Shown here: piece by piece, positions 1 through 10,245 of the stretch | How positions within the stretch are numbered: the stretch's first letter is position 1 | Layout: the number at the start of each line of letters is the position of its first letter | From: Annona cherimola | Lineage: Eukaryota; Streptophyta; Magnoliopsida; Magnoliales; Annonaceae | Assembly (NCBI GenBank): GCA_030490835.1 | Contig: CM059971.1 | Location: 74,294,224 to 74,358,223 of the forward strand | Direction: 5' to 3' | Length of the DNA stretch: 64,000 bases | Position numbers and translations under genes: made by a program | The notes under the pieces: model-generated | Databases searched by the model: none | The model's input: only the letters and a program-made list of their open reading frames with translations | What the model was told of the DNA's origin: nothing

Positions 1-648
1 ATCTTTTTCAATATAATTCAATTTTGGTCCTTATTTCCTACCATTCCCCCTTATAAATTCTCCTCTACATTTTTCTTTGCACGTGTCCTCGTTATCTTTC
101 ATTCTCCAAACTGACAAGTGTTTCGGCTTATCTCAACATTCATGAATCTATAAATTATGAGTCTGTGTGCGGCATTGCACATGAAGGCCTATGCGCTGCA
201 CGCTGCACCCCACCACCTTCCTTCGCAACATTCATCTTAACAACAGACAATCGTACAAACAAATGACCGCTGCAATCCACGTGTGCAATAATAACCGCAA
301 TTCAAATATCCGTTTGCATAGGGCCCTTAAGCTCTCAAAATTTGCACTTTTATCCTTAACTTTCATATTTACCGCATACATGCCCCTTTAATTAAGTTCT
401 AGTAATGTGCAGTTTGGTCCTTCCATTTACCCAGACGTCCGACCCGTTACATTTTTATATGAAATGACCAAAATGCTCCTTTTGATTTCCGAAGTTATTA
501 TTTCGAATCATTTAATTAAAATTTAAAACTTGTTTAAGTAATACATTTCATTAAGAAAGCCTTAAAATGTCCAAATCACTAGTGGAGTTATGGAAAGGGT
601 ATTTCTGTATTTTTGAATTAAAATTTTAAATAGTCTTGGGTCGTTACA
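1..648 (+). other. Possible 3' part of an LTR cut by the window edge
   Basis: The stretch ends in GGGTCGTTACA (638-648), the kind of 3' end seen on many plant Ty3/gypsy LTRs. The preceding text, which alternates short GC-richer and AT-rich runs, is LTR-like. No primer-binding site follows, and any TG start and TSD would lie left of the window, so it cannot be confirmed. No gene is visible; the short open frames look like chance. Confidence 0.3.
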
Positions 649-700
649 TTACTTAACTGGAGACACCAAAATGCGCATATTTTGAAATGGGATGAAAAAC

Positions 701-722
701 TATATATATATATATATATATT
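701..722. repeat. (TA)n microsatellite
   Basis: About eleven TA units. This is the same kind of tract that hosts the TAM MITEs elsewhere in the window, but it is empty here. Confidence 0.9.
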
Positions 723-1695
723 AATGATATCTTTAGTCATCTGCTGTAAATATGAAATTTAAAGGTCAAAAGTGCAAATTTTATAAACTTGAAGGACTTA
801 TCTATATGTTTCGAATTTACATAGCCTCGGCGTATACTAGGGGTGCAACTTGGTACCAGGTCGGTTCGAACTCGTCCGGCTTGACCCGGTTTCGAAACAA
901 AGTTTGTGTTCAATTTTTGAAATTTTTTTTATATTAAACCCGGTTTCAACCCGACCCAAGAAAACTTGAAACCAATATCGGGTTCACATGAACCCGGTAC
1001 CATAACCCGACCTGATCCAAACCCGATATTCTCCATAATTTATTAAATATTTATATTTGTTTTTATATTAAGTATTTCAATTATAATTGCAATAAAAGTT
1101 ATTTCATATAATTATGACTTAGTTAAGCTGTAAGATGTTTATTTTAAAACTTAAATATTATATGCATTTGTCTCTAAAAATCGAAATATATTAAATTTAC
1201 ATTAGCTTTATTTGCAAATAATTATAAATATATCAACTCTTTAAATTTATTATATATATATATTAATTAACTGCGTTAAATATAAGCCTCACTTTTATTA
1301 AACTTTAGATAATAATTTTATGTAATTTTATTTATTTTTCTTATCTTATTTTTTAATAACATTACCTTGATTGTTATATGTAAATTCATTACGTTCGTTA
1401 TATTTAGAATTATTTTTTAATTAAAAGACTAATTTTCATCAAAATTAAATATATTACAGGTCATATAAATATATTCACATGTAATTATTCATGTACTGAT
1501 GGAATAATATTTTAAAAAATTATTATCTCTATCAGTAATTTCAACTTCTATTGATTTGATAATAACACAAATTTCAACCCGAAATCAAGACTAACCCGGT
1601 CTGAACCCGACCCGAACCCACATTCTAATGTTTGGGTTTACATAAACCTAGTAGACTTTTTTTTTTTTTTTTTTTTGATGGAAAAAGGAAAAACC

Positions 1696-4600
1696 CTATC
1701 CCAGCTCCCTTGCACTGCGAGGGGAAGAAGGGATAAGGTGATCCAAGTAATTCATTGCCAAAAAATTGTCTGTACAAAGTTTTCCAAAAAGAACTTGGGG
1801 GGGGTTACCCCACCAAACATGGCTATCCAAAAAAGAATTACATACAAGATCAGCTAAAGAGTGAGCTACAGCATTTCCTTGTCTTAAGACATGATGAGCC
1901 GAGTAGAGTCGGTTAGATGATAGGAGAGATCTGATCTCATCAATGGGAACCCCCGCAGGTGAGAGGATGTGTTCGTCAGCCAACAGATAGTTGAAAAGGA
2001 GTAGTGAATCAGTTTCAACCAAAACCCTCTGCAGGTTGAGCTGGAGAGCCCATTTTAGACCAAAGAGAAAAGCTGTGGCCTCCATACACAAAGGTTCCAT
2101 GGTGCCTCTTCGTTTCCATCCCTTAGCCGCGAGAAAGGAGCCATTTGAGTCCCGAATGATGGCAGCAAAGCCCAAAGAGTGATTGCCCCCATGTTTCCGG
2201 GCGTCCACATTCATCTTGAGAAAACCAGTTGGTGGTCTTGACCATCTTACCACCAAAGGGCGATCAATCGCCCCCTCCTGTATGAGTAGTTTTGCCCTTC
2301 TGAATTGTTCGAGATAATTCTCACACCACTCAATCACCGATGAAAAGATCGGTTGGGTCTTGTCTGCTCTGAGTTTGTTTCTCAAGTGCCACACCCGCCA
2401 GCAGTATAGGACAAAAAAAGCAAGATCCTCAGTTCTGTTCTTAGAGACAAGGATACGAAAGATATCCTGAATCGATGTCCAAAGGTTTACCATTTTAACA
2501 GCTTTCAAAAAAATGTCTCTAGTGTGTAGACAACCCGTGAAGATGTGGGTAGCGTCCTCCACCTCGGTCCTGCAAAAGAAACAACAATGGTCCACTTCTA
2601 TACCTCTGGATTGTAAATTTTTCAGTGTTGGGAGGGCATCTTTGAAAAGTCTCCATCCAAAAATTGTGATCTTGCTCGGAAGCTTTGATTTCCATATTGC
2701 TCTATAAATGCCAGAGTTTAAAGAGATGTCCACAGCCTGACGCAGAAACCTGTATGCGGATTTCACTGAGTATATGCCATTCGGTTCATGCGCCCAGAAC
2801 AAACGGTCCTCAACATCAGATTGGGGCAGAGGAACTTGGTTTATTTTTTCCCATCCCTCCTCTCCCACGGCCGCCACAATTCTATCCCTATTCCATGAGT
2901 TCTCAGAAGTGTTTATGAAGTGAGCAACCATCGCATCATCAGGAATAGACCGCGGAAGAGGACCCACTTTGAGTAACCGATCATCAAGCCATGCCTCGCC
3001 AAAGAATCTTACCCGCTTTCCATTGCCAATACACCATTTACAACCATTTCGGATCATCTCTCTGGCCCTCAAGATACTCTTCCAGGTGAAAGAGTCAGAG
3101 GGTTTAGCATTGCAGTTCCAGACATTTCCATGCGGAAAATATTTTGCTTTTAGCACTTTGTGACATAAGGAGTTTGTTCGTAGGATGAGACGCCATACCT
3201 GTTTTCCAAGAAGAGCAAAATTAAAAGAATTTAGCTCTCGAAACCCCAGACCGCCCGCAAGCTTCGGTGTGCACATATCTCTCCAGGCAACCCAACTCAT
3301 TTTCCGTCTGTTATCCTGTTCTCCCCACCAAAATCTACTAAGCATTCCATCAATTTCATTGCACAATATTTTTGGAAGCAAAAACAAGCTCATCGTGTAG
3401 GTCGGAATAGCCTGGGCAACTGCTTTGATAAGGGTTTCTTTTCCTCCCCAAGAGAGAAGTTTACCTTTCCAGCCTTGGATTTTGTTCCAGATATGTTGTT
3501 TTAAACCCTTGAACATTTCTCTTTTTGATCTTCCAAGCCAAGCAGGGAGCCCCAGATAGTGGTCAAAATCATTGCCCCCAGATCCGAGTAAGTGGGTGAG
3601 ATCATTTCTCAAGTTGCTATTGACATTTGAGCTGAAAAAAACAGCTGTTTTGTCCACATTAACCACCTGTCCAGAAGCCTCAGAGTATAATTTGAGGATG
3701 GCCATTAAGTTTCGAACTTCACATCCCTCCGCACGGATAAAGATGAGAGCATCGTCGGCAAAAAGGAGGTGGGTGATGGATGGACCCCCAGGATTCACCT
3801 TGATGCCATGGATACTGCCACAGGCAACCGCATTTGAAATTAGAGTAGAGAGTCCCTCAGCACATAGTAGAAACAGATAAGGGGAGAGCGGATCACCCTG
3901 CCTTAACCCCCTTTGAGGACAGAAGAAACGCGTCTTGAAGCCGTTGACATTTACACGGTACCTCACAGTTGAGATACAACACATCATCCATTGGATCCAG
4001 ACAGTTCCGAAGTTCATTGCTTCCATAAGTTGTTTCAGAAACTCCCATTCAACTCTATCATAAGCCTTTGACATGTCTAACTTGATTGCCATCTCATGCT
4101 TTCTCCCCCCCCTTCTCCTCCGGAGCGAATGAATCACTTCATAAGCAACCAACATGTTATCTGAAATGAGTCGGCTCGGAACAAATGCACTTTGGTTCTC
4201 ACTGATGACATCATGGAGGCAAATCTTGAGTCTGTTGGCCAAAACTTTGGCCAAGATCTTATAGGCCACATTGCACAGGCTGATGGGGCGGAAATGGGCC
4301 AAAGAGTGGGCACCCTTCATCTTGGGGATAAGAACAATGGTGGTTGTGTTCAGTTGCTCCATCTGCTGACATTGAATGGTCCGGTCGGGCTGTTCCATGA
4401 ATTTCTTGCACCATAGAAAAACGTCGTTACCCACCGTTTGCCAATGCTTTTGGAAAAACCCCGCCGACATCCCGTCGGGGCCCGGGGCCTTTGTTGGGCT
4501 CATAGCCTTCACAGCCCTTGCCACTTCATCAAACTCTAAGGTCCTAGTTAGGGATTGCCTCTGGTGGTCAGTGAGACATCTGGATGTGAGATTGTTCACC

Positions 4601-5832
4601 CACGCAGCATGATGTGGGCCTGCGGAGGAGAAAAGAGATGAAAAGTGATTTACCGCCATATCCATCAGTTTTTCTTGATCCCTAACCCAATGCCCATTAG
4701 AATCTTTCAGGGCATCAATGGAGTTGTACCTTTTGCGGTTAGACGCCATCCTGTGGAAAAAACCCGTATTTCTATCTCCCCCATGTAGCCAATGTGTCTT
4801 AGCTCTCTGCCTCCATAGAAGTTCCTCATCTTCCAAAAGAACATTGATTTGGGTTTTAGTTTTGTTGATGGCTTCATCCCGCTGATCGGAGGAGGGCATA
4901 CCCATGATGTTTTCCAGTTCCTGTTGTTTTACCTCGATAGCTTTCCTAAGATTTCCTCTCCTCAAACGATTCCATTTTGATAATTCCACACTACAGGATT
5001 TGATCTTGCTTTCCAAACGGCCCTGAGAAAAAGAGACCTCAGAAGCATGCATTTCCCATGCCCGGCTTACAATGCGGTGAGCCTCCCTGTCTCTTGACCA
5101 AAATAGCTCATATCTGAATTCCTTTGGCGGTTTCCTCTTGCATTTCATTGTATTCAAAATCAGCAGCAAAGGACAATGATCAGAGGAGGCAACAGATAGA
5201 TGATAAATTTTTGCATGTGGGAAGAGGGATAACCAAGTTGGCGTTGCGACCCCCCTGTCCAATCTGGCTTCTACGCGATCAGAGCCCCTGCGATTATTTC
5301 TCCATGTCATAGGCGGGCCCACAAAACCCAGATCCAATAAGTTGCAATTATCCAAAAAATTACAGAAGAGATCCATCTGCAATTGAGAGCGGATCCTTTT
5401 GCTTGTGTATTCCGAAGGACCCGTCACCTCATTAAAGTCCCCCAAAATCAACCACGGAGTGTCCGCCCGGTTGCTCAACATGCTCAAAAGATTCCACGTG
5501 TGAACTCTATATTGCATTTCGGGATGGCCATAGAAACCAGTAAACCGCCACCCTTGAAAGTCAGCGACAATGTGGTGGTGAGAGAAGCTTTTAATATGAG
5601 CCGGGAAATCATTGTTCCATAGAAGTGCCAAGCCCCCCCTTCTCTCAATGGACTCCACCGCCAAACAAGAGTCAAACCTCAGCTTATATTTGATTTCCTC
5701 CATTTCTTTTGCCGACCGCTTCGTTTCACAGAGGAAAACCACTTTGGGATCTTTTTTCTTGACCAAGTCGAGAAGACATCGAATTGCACGTGGGTTCCCA
5801 AGCCCACGGCAATTCCAAGCTAAGAAAACCAT
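1696..5832 (-). CDS. LINE ORF2: endonuclease, reverse transcriptase, RNase H
   Basis: The 1378-residue polyprotein is read from the ATG directly after the ORF1 stop (TAAcATG). An in-frame ATG at 5943 would add 37 residues overlapping ORF1, but the AP-endonuclease domain begins only at MVFLAWNCRGL. Endonuclease residues seen are N7 (WNCRG), E36 (CETK), D132/N134 (GDFNE) and D218/H219 (SSDHCP). Reverse-transcriptase motifs are FRPISLCN, KLDMSKAYD (D586), GLRQGDPLSPYLF and FADD (D693/D694). A zf-RVT-type Cys/His region is near residues 1083-1101. The C-terminal RNase H shows D1210 (NVDA), E1251 (CMEAT), D1275 (VETDS) and an AHSLAD motif at 1323-1328, typical of plant L1 elements. It nicks target DNA and copies the element RNA in place. 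No disabling mutation is seen. Confidence 0.93.
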   Translation of the reverse strand: MVFLAWNCRGLGNPRAIRCLLDLVKKKDPKVVFLCETKRSAKEMEEIKYKLRFDSCLAVESIERRGGLALLWNNDFPAHIKSFSHHHIVADFQGWRFTGFYGHPEMQYRVHTWNLLSMLSNRADTPWLILGDFNEVTGPSEYTSKRIRSQLQMDLFCNFLDNCNLLDLGFVGPPMTWRNNRRGSDRVEARLDRGVATPTWLSLFPHAKIYHLSVASSDHCPLLLILNTMKCKRKPPKEFRYELFWSRDREAHRIVSRAWEMHASEVSFSQGRLESKIKSCSVELSKWNRLRRGNLRKAIEVKQQELENIMGMPSSDQRDEAINKTKTQINVLLEDEELLWRQRAKTHWLHGGDRNTGFFHRMASNRKRYNSIDALKDSNGHWVRDQEKLMDMAVNHFSSLFSSAGPHHAAWVNNLTSRCLTDHQRQSLTRTLEFDEVARAVKAMSPTKAPGPDGMSAGFFQKHWQTVGNDVFLWCKKFMEQPDRTIQCQQMEQLNTTTIVLIPKMKGAHSLAHFRPISLCNVAYKILAKVLANRLKICLHDVISENQSAFVPSRLISDNMLVAYEVIHSLRRRRGGRKHEMAIKLDMSKAYDRVEWEFLKQLMEAMNFGTVWIQWMMCCISTVRYRVNVNGFKTRFFCPQRGLRQGDPLSPYLFLLCAEGLSTLISNAVACGSIHGIKVNPGGPSITHLLFADDALIFIRAEGCEVRNLMAILKLYSEASGQVVNVDKTAVFFSSNVNSNLRNDLTHLLGSGGNDFDHYLGLPAWLGRSKREMFKGLKQHIWNKIQGWKGKLLSWGGKETLIKAVAQAIPTYTMSLFLLPKILCNEIDGMLSRFWWGEQDNRRKMSWVAWRDMCTPKLAGGLGFRELNSFNFALLGKQVWRLILRTNSLCHKVLKAKYFPHGNVWNCNAKPSDSFTWKSILRAREMIRNGCKWCIGNGKRVRFFGEAWLDDRLLKVGPLPRSIPDDAMVAHFINTSENSWNRDRIVAAVGEEGWEKINQVPLPQSDVEDRLFWAHEPNGIYSVKSAYRFLRQAVDISLNSGIYRAIWKSKLPSKITIFGWRLFKDALPTLKNLQSRGIEVDHCCFFCRTEVEDATHIFTGCLHTRDIFLKAVKMVNLWTSIQDIFRILVSKNRTEDLAFFVLYCWRVWHLRNKLRADKTQPIFSSVIEWCENYLEQFRRAKLLIQEGAIDRPLVVRWSRPPTGFLKMNVDARKHGGNHSLGFAAIIRDSNGSFLAAKGWKRRGTMEPLCMEATAFLFGLKWALQLNLQRVLVETDSLLLFNYLLADEHILSPAGVPIDEIRSLLSSNRLYSAHHVLRQGNAVAHSLADLVCNSFLDSHVWWGNPPQVLFGKLCTDNFLAMNYLDHLIPSSPRSARELG

Positions 5833-5833
5833 G

Positions 5834-7966
5834 TTATTCGAGGTGGGGTTGAGGATTCCCCTCAACCTCCACCTCTCTCGATGCATTTGGAATAACCGTC
5901 CTTGGGCGTTTGTTAGAGAAACTCTTCTCATCAGGCCCCCCATTCAACTTTCGCTTTCCTTCTGTCGTTTCAGATTTCATATTTATGCCATCCATGCCTC
6001 TTGCCAAACGTTTCCATCTGCCTTTTCCTCTCCCGATGGTTGCGCTGTCTCCCATCATAGAGTCCATATATCTGTCATCCAGTGGAGTTTTAAGCTCTTC
6101 AGATTTTGCCCCTGACTTTCCAAAAGAATCTCCTTCAGCCGGCTCATGCACACGATGGGTAGCAATCAAATTGGGAGCCTGCAGCAACTCCAGTCCAGCA
6201 TAGGAAACCAGCTGTTCAGCTTCCCCGGTTTGAGGGGGAGAGGGAATCATTTCATAGGAAAACTGGTGTTCAGCTTCCCCAGTCTGAGGAGAAGAAGGAA
6301 TCAGGGTGTTGTGAGAGCATTGCCACATTACAGCTTCCTGTAATTGAGGATGGGATGGGGTTTTCCCCATTTCAGTTGGCTGCTGAACTGGTTTGGGGGG
6401 TAGTTTCTGTTGAGGGGAAAGAGATGCCATCTGCAATGGTAAATGGGGATAACTCTCCTGCTGTGATTTGGCCTCAGACGCGTGCTGTGGGGGCTTCCAC
6501 AATTGCTGCTGTGTTGCTTGAGGGTCGTGCTGCTTCTGTTGTTTCAGATAATTCAGAAGTTTGTTCTGTGAATGATGGGGAAGTTCCTGTGGGTGTGACT
6601 GGTGGAGACCTTGTTGCTGCTGGAGATTAGATTGGGTTTCCTGCTGTAAAGAGTCCCTCGAATTCTGCCGGAAGTTTGTTGCGGGCAGCAGCTGTGGAGA
6701 AGACGAGAGATGCAGCTGTGGAGGATAGCTGTTTTGTTTCCATTGCAGGTGGTGATCCAACTGGATCGAAGGTTGGGAGTGTTCACCCAGCTCGTGCGTT
6801 GCTGCTGGTTGGGTAGTGGCTTGCTGCTGCTGGAGAGTAGATTGGGTTTCCTGCTGTAAAGAGTTCCTCGAATTCTGTCGGAAGTTTGTTGCGGCCAGCA
6901 GCTGTGGAGAAGACGAGAGATGCAGCTGTGGAGGATAGCTGTTTTGTTTCCATTGCAGGTGGTGATCCAACTGGATCGAAGGTTGGGAGTGTTCACCCAG
7001 CTCGTGCATTGCTGCTGGGTTGGTAGTGGCTTGGTCAGCAGAGTGCTGCATCGCTGCTGATATGGGAGTAAAATTGCCATGAGACAATGTTGAAACAGGG
7101 TCGGTTTTATCCCCTGCCTCATTGGAATGGAAAACTTCTTCTTGGACATTATTTCTGGTTTCTAATTCCTCATCATAATAAAACATCTCGCCCAGAAACT
7201 TCCTTGGAGCCACACGATTTCCAAACTGCTGTCCAGCACGAGCCCGCAAAGGCCGGATGCCCCACCGTAGGGCACTCCCGAAAGGCATGTCAGCTTCACT
7301 AATTTCTGTTTTTGGGTTTTTTTGGTTTGTGAATTTTGAGCACTCCTTATAAGCATGGCCCATTACTCCACACCAATAGCAGAAAACCGGCAGCTTTTCA
7401 TATTGGAACGAGATCCAAGTCCTTCTCTGTGACCCCACTTGTGTAAACAGCCCCCTCCGTAGAGGCTTTCTACAGTCAATGTGTACTTTCATCTTCAGCT
7501 CTGATTCCGACGCTATGATTTCTTCCACCTTCTCAAAAGTTTCACCAATGCGGCACCCCAGCTGCTGTTTGTCGGCCAGGTAAGGAATGCCCATCACGTG
7601 CATCCAAATTGGCGTTTCAGCAAACACCAGATGGGCGTGATCAATCTCTTCCTTCAGATCCAACATGAGGACCAAATGTCTGTCTAATAACCAGGGTCTC
7701 CCACTTAAAATTCTCTCTTTGTCGGCTTGGCTTGTGAAGATGATCTTGTAGAGGTTTTCTTCTATCTCCACAAACTGAAAAGCATCGCTCGTTCTCCAAA
7801 GCCTGCGCATCATGGCCTTAAATAACTCCCTATTGTATGACTTTGATGTCCAAACTGAGCATAAGCTCACTGCCTCGTCCCCGGGAGAAATCTTCTTAAT
7901 CGCCGGGCCAGTGATAGCCATTGTTTGGAGCTCTGCTTCGAGCAGGTCTGCCATGCTCGGGTTCAT
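5834..7966 (-). CDS. LINE ORF1: nucleic-acid-binding protein with zinc knuckle
   Basis: The 710-residue protein has the layout of plant L1 ORF1 proteins. Residues about 30-190 resemble the DUF4283 domain (motifs FTSQADKERILSGRPW and WMHVMGIPYL). A CX2CX4HX4C zinc knuckle follows, with C196, C199, H204 and C209. The C-terminal half is low-complexity and rich in Gln, Ser and His, and includes two near-identical 70-residue repeats (about residues 310-450). A basic Lys/Arg-rich segment lies near the end (residues 650-695). Such proteins bind the element's own RNA and form the ribonucleoprotein needed for retrotransposition. The frame ends TAA one base before the ORF2 ATG. M5 is an alternative start. 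The long repeat-bearing linker is unusual and may be specific to this copy. Confidence 0.9.
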   Translation of the reverse strand: MNPSMADLLEAELQTMAITGPAIKKISPGDEAVSLCSVWTSKSYNRELFKAMMRRLWRTSDAFQFVEIEENLYKIIFTSQADKERILSGRPWLLDRHLVLMLDLKEEIDHAHLVFAETPIWMHVMGIPYLADKQQLGCRIGETFEKVEEIIASESELKMKVHIDCRKPLRRGLFTQVGSQRRTWISFQYEKLPVFCYWCGVMGHAYKECSKFTNQKNPKTEISEADMPFGSALRWGIRPLRARAGQQFGNRVAPRKFLGEMFYYDEELETRNNVQEEVFHSNEAGDKTDPVSTLSHGNFTPISAAMQHSADQATTNPAAMHELGEHSQPSIQLDHHLQWKQNSYPPQLHLSSSPQLLAATNFRQNSRNSLQQETQSTLQQQQATTQPAATHELGEHSQPSIQLDHHLQWKQNSYPPQLHLSSSPQLLPATNFRQNSRDSLQQETQSNLQQQQGLHQSHPQELPHHSQNKLLNYLKQQKQHDPQATQQQLWKPPQHASEAKSQQESYPHLPLQMASLSPQQKLPPKPVQQPTEMGKTPSHPQLQEAVMWQCSHNTLIPSSPQTGEAEHQFSYEMIPSPPQTGEAEQLVSYAGLELLQAPNLIATHRVHEPAEGDSFGKSGAKSEELKTPLDDRYMDSMMGDSATIGRGKGRWKRLARGMDGINMKSETTEGKRKLNGGPDEKSFSNKRPRTVIPNASREVEVEGNPQPHLE
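6612..7031 (-). repeat. 210-bp in-frame tandem duplication within LINE ORF1
   Basis: Two adjacent 210-bp units (about 6612-6821 and 6822-7031) differ at only a handful of bases. Because 210 is divisible by three, ORF1 gains a second 70-residue copy and stays open. Each unit contains HELGEHSQPSIQLDHHLQ and a NFRQNSR motif followed by a Gln run. The high identity implies a recent duplication. Confidence 0.93.
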
Positions 7967-8158
7967 CCCCGCTGGTTCCTTATACTGCCAAATTCCTTCT
8001 GCTGTGAATACCGGAAATCGTCCTACCCCTTCCTTAGTTCTTTATCTCGTTTTCATATAGCTGGAGCTTCGCCGTTAACCCCTTAACCTCTACCCGGCCC
8101 CGAGCACGAACCAGGTCGCCTTGTCGAGCCACGCGGGAGAAGACTCGTCATGAAAATC
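7967..8158 (-). promoter_or_regulatory. LINE 5' leader, likely internal promoter
   Basis: This is the 192-bp segment between the 5' TSD and the ORF1 ATG. It is much more GC-rich than the surrounding DNA and has no TATA box. In L1 elements the promoter lies inside the 5' UTR so that new copies carry it; that role is inferred here from position only. Confidence 0.55.
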
Positions 8159-8226
8159 TAAACCTAGTAGACTTAAGGCTTGGGTTTACCTAAATCCGGT
8201 ACAACCCAACTTGAGTTGCGCCCCTA

Positions 8227-8672
8227 AGATATATACAGGTGTTTTAAGCTTTGTTTTCCTTTTTAAAATTTTTTTATGAGGGCTCATATTTACTTAATTC
8301 ATAAACCGAAATTTATCATTTTTAATATATATTAATTTAAAAAATGAATGGTTACACCCTCATTTAGTGTTATATGGTTGATATTTTGGATTGTAACAGA
8401 AATATAACGAATCTAAAGTGATAGATTTTATTTATATAAAAATCATATGTGGGCGCATACACAAATGAAAAAAAAAAAAAAACAAAAGACTATATGAAGC
8501 GACGCTTGGTACATATGCATATGGGCATTGATTCATTAGTCTATTTATATATCATAGCACATGTTCATTCCCCAGAGCCAGATTCCCTCACCAACCTCAC
8601 CCTACTCACGTTATAGACTTGTGAAAAATATGGGCCATACGTGGCATCCAGAGTATCAGAAACACTATGGAA
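8227..8672. other. Intergenic, no gene seen
   Basis: AT-rich DNA with an A run near 8468-8482. No coding or terminal-repeat structure was recognised. Confidence 0.6.
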
Positions 8673-8957
8673 GGACAGCGATCGTATGCATCCAGGTGCA
8701 TTAAGCCTCAATGCATCCGGATGTACTACACCAACTTTTATAATTTTTTTTTTAAAATTTTTTTCATGAAGCTGTTAATCTATGTGTATTAAATTACTAA
8801 AAATACTACTAACTTTTTAAAATTTTAAAAAAATATCTAAAAGTCTATAAAATTGGTAAAAATTTATACATATATTAAATACATTTAGATTAACTATCGT
8901 GTAGAAAAAAAAATAAAAAAATAGTGGTATGGACCCAGGTGCATACGATCGCTGTCC
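8673..8957. mobile_element. Long-inverted-repeat hAT-type MITE
   Basis: The perfect 18-bp terminal inverted repeat GGACAGCGATCGTATGCA is at 8673-8690 and, inverted, at 8940-8957. The 285-bp element folds on itself almost end to end, with an AT-rich centre, and is non-coding. It shares its layout, and the GCATCCAGGTGCA-like subterminal motif, with copies near 31.3, 31.7 and 50.1 kb. Flanking bases show no clear TSD. Confidence 0.75.
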
Positions 8958-9528
8958 ACTCTCGAGCATCATGAGCAACTCCCCTCCCACGTGCCGTGTT
9001 TCTCCTGGCTTCACCAACTTCCCACGTACGTGTGTTCTACTTCAGGCGGGTTGTGTGTTGCGTCCTGTCTCCGTTGCCTTGATTCTGCAGCCCAACAGGC
9101 ACATGAACCAAATGATTTACTTCCCAAAGCAGCCTGCATGTGGACCACCTAATTTACATGTGCACGCAATTTCAACACAAAATACAGCCCGACAATAAGC
9201 TGATGTAGACATTAATTATAAAAATTACCCAAAGTATTTTACTGGGTCTTTTGACATTAATTATAAAATAAAATCAGCAATCATTTTTATCAGTGCACTA
9301 TTATATCTACAACAAAATGCAGCATATCTAGCCAAAATATTGATTTGGCTAGTTTGGACAAATGCAGTCAAATTCAGCCAAATTCTATATTAATTGCTGC
9401 TAATGTATTATTATCATTTGTAGTCGAATTATCTCTCAACTCATATTACAAAATTAGGATCGACAATTCATGCATCTTATTTCATTTCGTATTACAAATT
9501 TAGTCCAAATACTTTTACAAATTTTGGG
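8958..9528. other. Intergenic, no gene seen
   Basis: The first 240 bases are GC-richer (C-rich, around 8960-9160). The remainder is AT-rich. An open frame of 89 codons starts inside the preceding MITE and has no recognisable domain, so I do not call it. Confidence 0.55.
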
Positions 9529-9811
9529 GGTGTTTGGCAATGATAAAAAGTTTTCACCTAAAACTTTTCAATCTAAAACTTTTCATTTTCTACAACTTTT
9601 CTATTTTTTAATTATTTTTTTACATCTTCCAACACAAACCATCATACTTTTCAATCATTTCTACACAATTACCTATACAACTAACCTATTTATTTTAACT
9701 TTATCCTCTTTACTCCTCATCATTACCCCTATCATATCACATCATTTGACAATTTTTATTCTTCAAAACTTTTCACCAAAAGTTTTATTCATTCCCAAAT
9801 ACACCCTTTCT
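9529..9811. mobile_element. GTTTGG-family MITE
   Basis: The left end reads GGGGTGTTTGGCAATG and the right end CCCAAATACACCC, an imperfect inverted pair. The body holds the family signature of repeated 'CTATACAACTAACCTATTTA'-type text, an AACTTTATC core and a CCTATCATATCACATCA motif. It is non-coding; a 138-codon frame runs through it by chance. About twelve further copies lie in the window. The superfamily is not certain (hAT or PIF/Harbinger). Confidence 0.7.
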
Positions 9812-10245
9812 ATCGTTAACTCGAGATACAACAGTTCCCATTTACGGAAGACAAAGCTGCCACATGATACTCAGTTCCATGACTAGTGACATACGTGTTA
9901 AGTGCTGGTACCAACAGCACCGAATTGGCTATTAATAAATATGTTAGATGTTCACTTTAGTTGCGTTTATTAAAAAAAATTATATCCAAGGAAATGACAG
10001 CAATCGAAAATAATTAATTATTTGAAGTTGAATAATTAATTATAGTAAAAATATGCTTAATGCAAACATATATAATTAGGGCCTGCGAGCCATGTAACCC
10101 TCTCAATTTTTAAGATATTAGTGATTGATGTAAAATTCGATCCGTTCATTATATTTAACATCAATTTTTTTAGCTAAAAGACCAAATTTTATCCAAATCA
10201 AGCATATACATGAGTTACATTTGATATATATATATATATATATAT

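Larger units (their letters stand above)
1659..8158 (-). mobile_element. Full-length L1-type LINE retrotransposon
   Basis: In minus orientation the element has a GC-rich 5' leader of about 190 bp (8158-7967), ORF1 (7966-5834), ORF2 (5832-1696), a 3' UTR of about 20 bases and a poly-A tail (T run 1657-1676 on the plus strand). It is bounded by a perfect 16-bp TSD, TAAACCTAGTAGACTT, at 1643-1658 and 8159-8174, which shows target-primed insertion of an uninterrupted copy. Both ORFs lack stops and frameshifts, and all expected catalytic residues are visible. It is therefore a young and possibly autonomous copy. It lies inside an older hAT-like element. Current activity cannot be judged from sequence. 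Confidence 0.95.
838..8226. mobile_element. hAT-like non-autonomous element split by a LINE
   Basis: The left end starts TAGGGGTGCAACT (838) and the right end finishes AGTTGCGCCCCTA (8226), so the ends are inverted repeats with one mismatch over the first 13 bases. Subterminal regions carry many AACCCG/CGGGTT repeats (850-1020 and 1580-1640), a common layout of plant hAT elements where the transposase binds. The middle (1030-1560) is AT-rich and non-coding. The flanking 8-mers, GCGTATAC and AGATATAT, agree at only 4 of 8 positions, so the TSD is decayed or wrong. A complete L1 LINE is inserted near the right end. Without it the element is about 870 bp. A sister element with the same termini lies at 20027-20592. 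The hAT assignment is inferred from termini and structure. Confidence 0.7.

Noticed and set aside
6553..7149. 198-codon minus-strand frame inside LINE ORF1
   Set aside because: Alternate-frame shadow created by the 210-bp duplication in ORF1.
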